NCBI GenBank assembly: GCA_036405495.1
Contig: DASWXL010000207.1
Span: forward strand, 1-7,100
DNA: 7,100 bases
Direction: 5' to 3'
Source: DASWTL01 sp036405495
GTDB taxonomy: Bacteria; Bacteroidota; Bacteroidia; Sphingobacteriales; Sphingobacteriaceae
Shown: one piece after another, positions 4,892 to 7,100 of the stretch
Layout of the letters: each line of letters begins with the position of its first letter
Numbering within the stretch: position 1 is the first letter of the stretch
Position numbers and translations under genes: made by a program
Notes under the pieces: generated by a model
Database searches by the model: none
What the model was told of the DNA's origin: nothing
What the model saw: the letters and a program-made list of their open reading frames with translations, nothing else

Positions 4892-6199
4892 CTACCTCGC
4901 TATCCAGCTTGACGGATTAATTGGCGACCCGCCCTTCCATATCTGGAATTGCAGTTCAGTCGTTCCTTCTGCATTTGTTGCGATGGTCCCCAGAGTTTGC
5001 TTAACGGATACTTTCTGACCGGCAGACACTGCCGGATTTTTCAATCCAGAGTAAACCGAAAAATACTCGCCGTGCCGGAGCATCACCGTATAGCTGTTGA
5101 ACAGGCTGATCACCTTGATCACCTCACCGCTGAAGACCGATTTTACGGCCGTTCCCGGCTTGCCTTTCAAGTGTATGCCATCGTTGTAAACGGTAACGTT
5201 GCCGTATTTGCGGGCACCATAGTGCTGGGTAATGGTCGCATTATCGACCGGACTTGGGAGTCTGCCGCGATTAGCGAGAAAACCGGCGGATATTTTCAGG
5301 TTTTCGGGGCTCGACGACAGAATCTCAGCGCCCTTAGCTACCGGCTTCGCCTTAGCGACCCCGGTCTTACCAGCCGTAGCTGACCCGGCACGAGACTTTG
5401 CCGCAGCAGCTTTGGCCTTCGCGCGTGCCGCCGCTAACCGTTTCGCTTCCGCAGCCGCGGCTCTTTTCCTTTCGGCCTCAATTTCTTTACGGATAGCTGT
5501 CTGGATCGCCCTGGCAAGCGCCCTGTCTTCTCTGATCTTTTTATCCAGCTGCTGTTTAACCTGCTTTTCTTCCTTTGAAAGCTTAGACAGAATTTGTGTT
5601 TGAGTGTTTTTCTCGTTGCCTAATGTCTGTTTCTCTTTCTCCTGGTCTTTTAGCAGCAGGTTCTTTTCCTGTTTATTCTTATCCAGGATCCTGATTTCCG
5701 TATTCAGATTATTCTGCGTTTTTCGGATCTGCACAGCATTTCTTCGCCTGTAGGCGGCAAACTCCTGCAGATACTTCAGTCGCTTATACGCCTGATTAAA
5801 ATCCCTGGCTGCAAAAATGAACATCAGTTTACTGTAAGCGCTTTGGTTGCGCTGGGCAAACCGGATCATGCGTACATACTGCTGCTTTAGTATATTCAGT
5901 TGCGACTGTAACGATCTTACCTCGCGGGTGTTGTCAAAGATCTGATCATCCAGTAGCCGGATCTCAGAGTTTATCGTGCCGATCTTGTCTTCTCTGAGCC
6001 TGATCTGAGCATTCAGCATATTGATCTGTGAGAGTGACAGCTTTTTACTTTTATCGATCTTGCTTCGCGTCTTTTTCAGTGATTCGATCTCTTTGTTCAG
6101 GGCCGCCTTCCGGCGCTTTAACGCAGCGCTGCTTTGAGAGAAAGCGCTGTCTGCGAGAAAAATAAATGCGAAAAGTAAAACTAGAGATCTGAACTGCAT
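4892..6199 (-). CDS. EnvC-like murein hydrolase activator (coiled coil plus degenerate LytM/M23)
   Basis: This 435-residue exported protein matches the architecture of EnvC, which activates cell-wall amidases at division. Residues 1-21 are a Sec signal peptide ending S-A-F-S before Gln22. Residues about 24-245 form a long coiled coil of charged heptads. An Ala/Lys/Arg-rich linker (246-290) leads to a LytM (peptidase M23) domain at about 310-435, with T-Q-H-Y-G-A-R, N-D-G-I-H-L, G-T-A-V-K-S-V-F-S-G-E-V and the final I-N-P-S-S-W-I. The zinc ligands are lost: the H-x3-D site reads N339 to H343, the usual Y-A-H-L is Y-S-G-L (383-386), and H-L-H is E-L-Q (415-417). It should therefore be non-catalytic and regulate a partner amidase, as known for EnvC; no such amidase is in this window. 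The ATG at 6199 is chosen over a TTG four codons upstream because it starts the signal peptide cleanly. Confidence 0.93.
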   Translation of the reverse strand: MQFRSLVLLFAFIFLADSAFSQSSAALKRRKAALNKEIESLKKTRSKIDKSKKLSLSQINMLNAQIRLREDKIGTINSEIRLLDDQIFDNTREVRSLQSQLNILKQQYVRMIRFAQRNQSAYSKLMFIFAARDFNQAYKRLKYLQEFAAYRRRNAVQIRKTQNNLNTEIRILDKNKQEKNLLLKDQEKEKQTLGNEKNTQTQILSKLSKEEKQVKQQLDKKIREDRALARAIQTAIRKEIEAERKRAAAAEAKRLAAARAKAKAAAAKSRAGSATAGKTGVAKAKPVAKGAEILSSSPENLKISAGFLANRGRLPSPVDNATITQHYGARKYGNVTVYNDGIHLKGKPGTAVKSVFSGEVIKVISLFNSYTVMLRHGEYFSVYSGLKNPAVSAGQKVSVKQTLGTIATNAEGTTELQFQIWKGGSPINPSSWIAR

Positions 6200-6208
6200 G
6201 CTGAACCC

Positions 6209-6216
6209 CAAAAGTA
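6209..6216 (-). promoter_or_regulatory. -7 box (TACTTTTG) for the EnvC-like gene
   Basis: Read on the minus strand, 6216-6209 is TACTTTTG, identical to the box before the VOC gene. It ends nine bases before the ATG at 6199, so the mRNA leader would be only a few bases. It lies directly after the T-tract of the upstream terminator. The -33 position would fall inside that hairpin, where only TTTC is available. Confidence 0.45.
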
Positions 6217-6217
6217 G

Positions 6218-6246
6218 AAAAAAACCCCAGCGGAAATCCGCAGGTG
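6218..6246 (-). terminator. Intrinsic terminator of the EamA gene
   Basis: On the minus strand, 24 bases after the EamA stop, GCGG-ATTT-CCGC forms a 4-bp GC stem. It is extended by CC/GG pairs beyond one T-T mismatch and followed by GG and seven T residues (6224-6218). This is the classical hairpin-plus-T-tract shape oriented for the EamA transcript. It sits immediately upstream of the EnvC-like gene's -7 box. Confidence 0.7.
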
Positions 6247-6268
6247 TTGAAAAGTTGAAAAATACTCT

Positions 6269-7100
6269 TTATCGGTCTTTCTGGTACGACAGGTTGATAA
6301 GTACAACCCCGGAAAGGACGAGGACCAGCGCGGCCAGTGTTGATGCAGTTATCTGTTCATCAATAAAAAGCCATCCCAAGAACACGGCCACTGCCGGATT
6401 TACATAGGCATAGGTTCCAACCTGTGCGGCCGGACGAACAGTAAGCAGCCACACATAGGCAAGATAAGCCACCAGTGAGCCGAAAATGATCAGATACATC
6501 AAGGCAAAGAGCGATTCGCCTCCAATAGCCAGCGGCTCAAAAGAGCGCCATTCTCCGCTAACAATGCCTGCAATGGCATAAACAACGCCACCCACCAGCA
6601 TCTGAATGCTCACCCGCATAAATACTGAGGTCCCTGACCTGATCTTCTTCGAGTACAGGGTGCCGGCGGCCCAGGAAATGGTTCCAAGAACTAATATCGG
6701 GATACTGATCATCGCTATGGGTGAATCATTAAGCGTGGCTCTTTCGCCGTTGCTGAACAGAAAGACAACGCCGGCAAAACCAATAATTAGTCCCAAAACA
6801 GGCATCCCCCTTGAAAATGTAGTTTTCCAGTTCGGTTTGTCTAAAATGGCAAGCCAGATGGGCATACTGGCAACGGCAACCGCAACGAGTCCGCTCGGAA
6901 GGTATTGTTCCACCCACACAACGGCACCGTTTCCACCAAATATCATGAGGATACCCGAGAAGCCGTTCTGCTTCCAATCCTTCAGCGAAGCCCGGTCTTT
7001 ATTTATAAAATGGCACCATAGCCATAACAGCGCACCGGCTATCAGAAACCGGCTGCCTCCCATGATCATTGGCGGTATTGATTTTAGCGCGACGGCAATT
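6269..7100 (-). CDS. EamA/DMT-superfamily transporter, 5' end beyond the window
   Basis: This multispan inner-membrane permease belongs to the drug/metabolite transporter superfamily (EamA family, RhaT/YedA-like), whose members typically export amino acids or other metabolites; the substrate is not predictable. The visible 277 residues hold most of both EamA repeats. The first begins around S-I-P-P-M-I-M-G-G-S-R-F-L-I-A-G. The second ends with V-G-T-Y-A-Y-V-N-P-A-V-A-V-F-L-G-W, an acidic loop (I-D-E-Q) and A-L-V-L-V-L-S-G-V-V-L-I-N. The frame stays open upstream of the ATG at 7069, reading I-A-V-A-L-K-S-I-P-P up to position 7099, which is the family's usual sequence after the first helix. The gene is therefore truncated by the window edge, missing roughly 25-30 N-terminal residues. 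It is followed by its own terminator and then the EnvC-like gene in the same direction. Confidence 0.93.
   Translation of the reverse strand, partial: IAVALKSIPPMIMGGSRFLIAGALLWLWCHFINKDRASLKDWKQNGFSGILMIFGGNGAVVWVEQYLPSGLVAVAVASMPIWLAILDKPNWKTTFSRGMPVLGLIIGFAGVVFLFSNGERATLNDSPIAMISIPILVLGTISWAAGTLYSKKIRSGTSVFMRVSIQMLVGGVVYAIAGIVSGEWRSFEPLAIGGESLFALMYLIIFGSLVAYLAYVWLLTVRPAAQVGTYAYVNPAVAVFLGWLFIDEQITASTLAALVLVLSGVVLINLSYQKDR

Noticed and set aside
5232..5603. A 123-residue alanine-rich plus-strand ORF opposite the EnvC-like gene.
   Set aside because: It is the antisense shadow of the Ala/Lys/Arg linker and coiled coil of the EnvC-like gene, whose signal peptide and LytM domain fix the true strand.
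1..7100. CRISPR arrays, IS elements, toxin-antitoxin or defence systems, tRNA genes.
   Set aside because: No regularly spaced repeats, transposase motifs, paired terminal repeats or tRNA-like cloverleaf sequences were seen. The convergent small-gene pair does not look like a toxin-antitoxin operon, because the genes are not co-directional and neither has a recognisable toxin or DNA-binding motif.

Overview
The window looks like ordinary chromosomal DNA of a Bacteroidota bacterium, probably near Sphingobacteriaceae, Chitinophagaceae or Cytophagales. The clues are a DUF4382 lipoprotein whose mature N terminus is acidic (C-Q-M-D-D), a DUF2027-Smr fusion protein, few clear Shine-Dalgarno sites, and several perfect TAnnTTTG boxes (the Bacteroidota -7 promoter element) just upstream of start codons. 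The genus cannot be fixed from the sequence alone. There are no IS elements, CRISPR repeats, tRNA or rRNA genes, or phage genes.

Layout from left to right. A minus-strand gene probably starts at 22 and leaves the window on the left. Diverging from it is a PhnB-like VOC protein (171-602, +), closed by a strong hairpin. Next is a DUF4382 lipoprotein with a carboxypeptidase-regulatory-like C-terminal domain (692-1450, +). It converges on a DUF2027/Smr protein (1552-2496, -), with a 13-bp bidirectional terminator between them. An AT-rich 281-bp intergenic region full of short inverted repeats follows. Then come two tiny convergent genes (2778-3011, +; 3033-3269, -) whose products look like diverged paralogues. 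A PAP2 membrane phosphatase (3386-4120, +) and an uncharacterised 237-residue protein (4154-4867, +) form a likely two-gene operon. This converges almost end to end on an EnvC-like coiled-coil/degenerate-LytM protein (4892-6199, -). Upstream of that is an EamA/DMT transporter (6269 to beyond 7100, -), cut by the right edge.

Functionally the window is a mix of housekeeping and envelope genes, not one pathway. EnvC (cell-wall hydrolase control), PAP2 (lipid phosphate hydrolysis), the lipoprotein and the EamA exporter all act at the envelope, but only PAP2 and its downstream neighbour look co-transcribed. I found no convincing new defence, mobile or biosynthetic system. The items most worth following are the convergent paralogous small-protein pair with its palindrome-rich flanks, the uncharacterised gene after PAP2, the identical promoter/start block used by two genes, and the terminator-promoter overlap ahead of envC.
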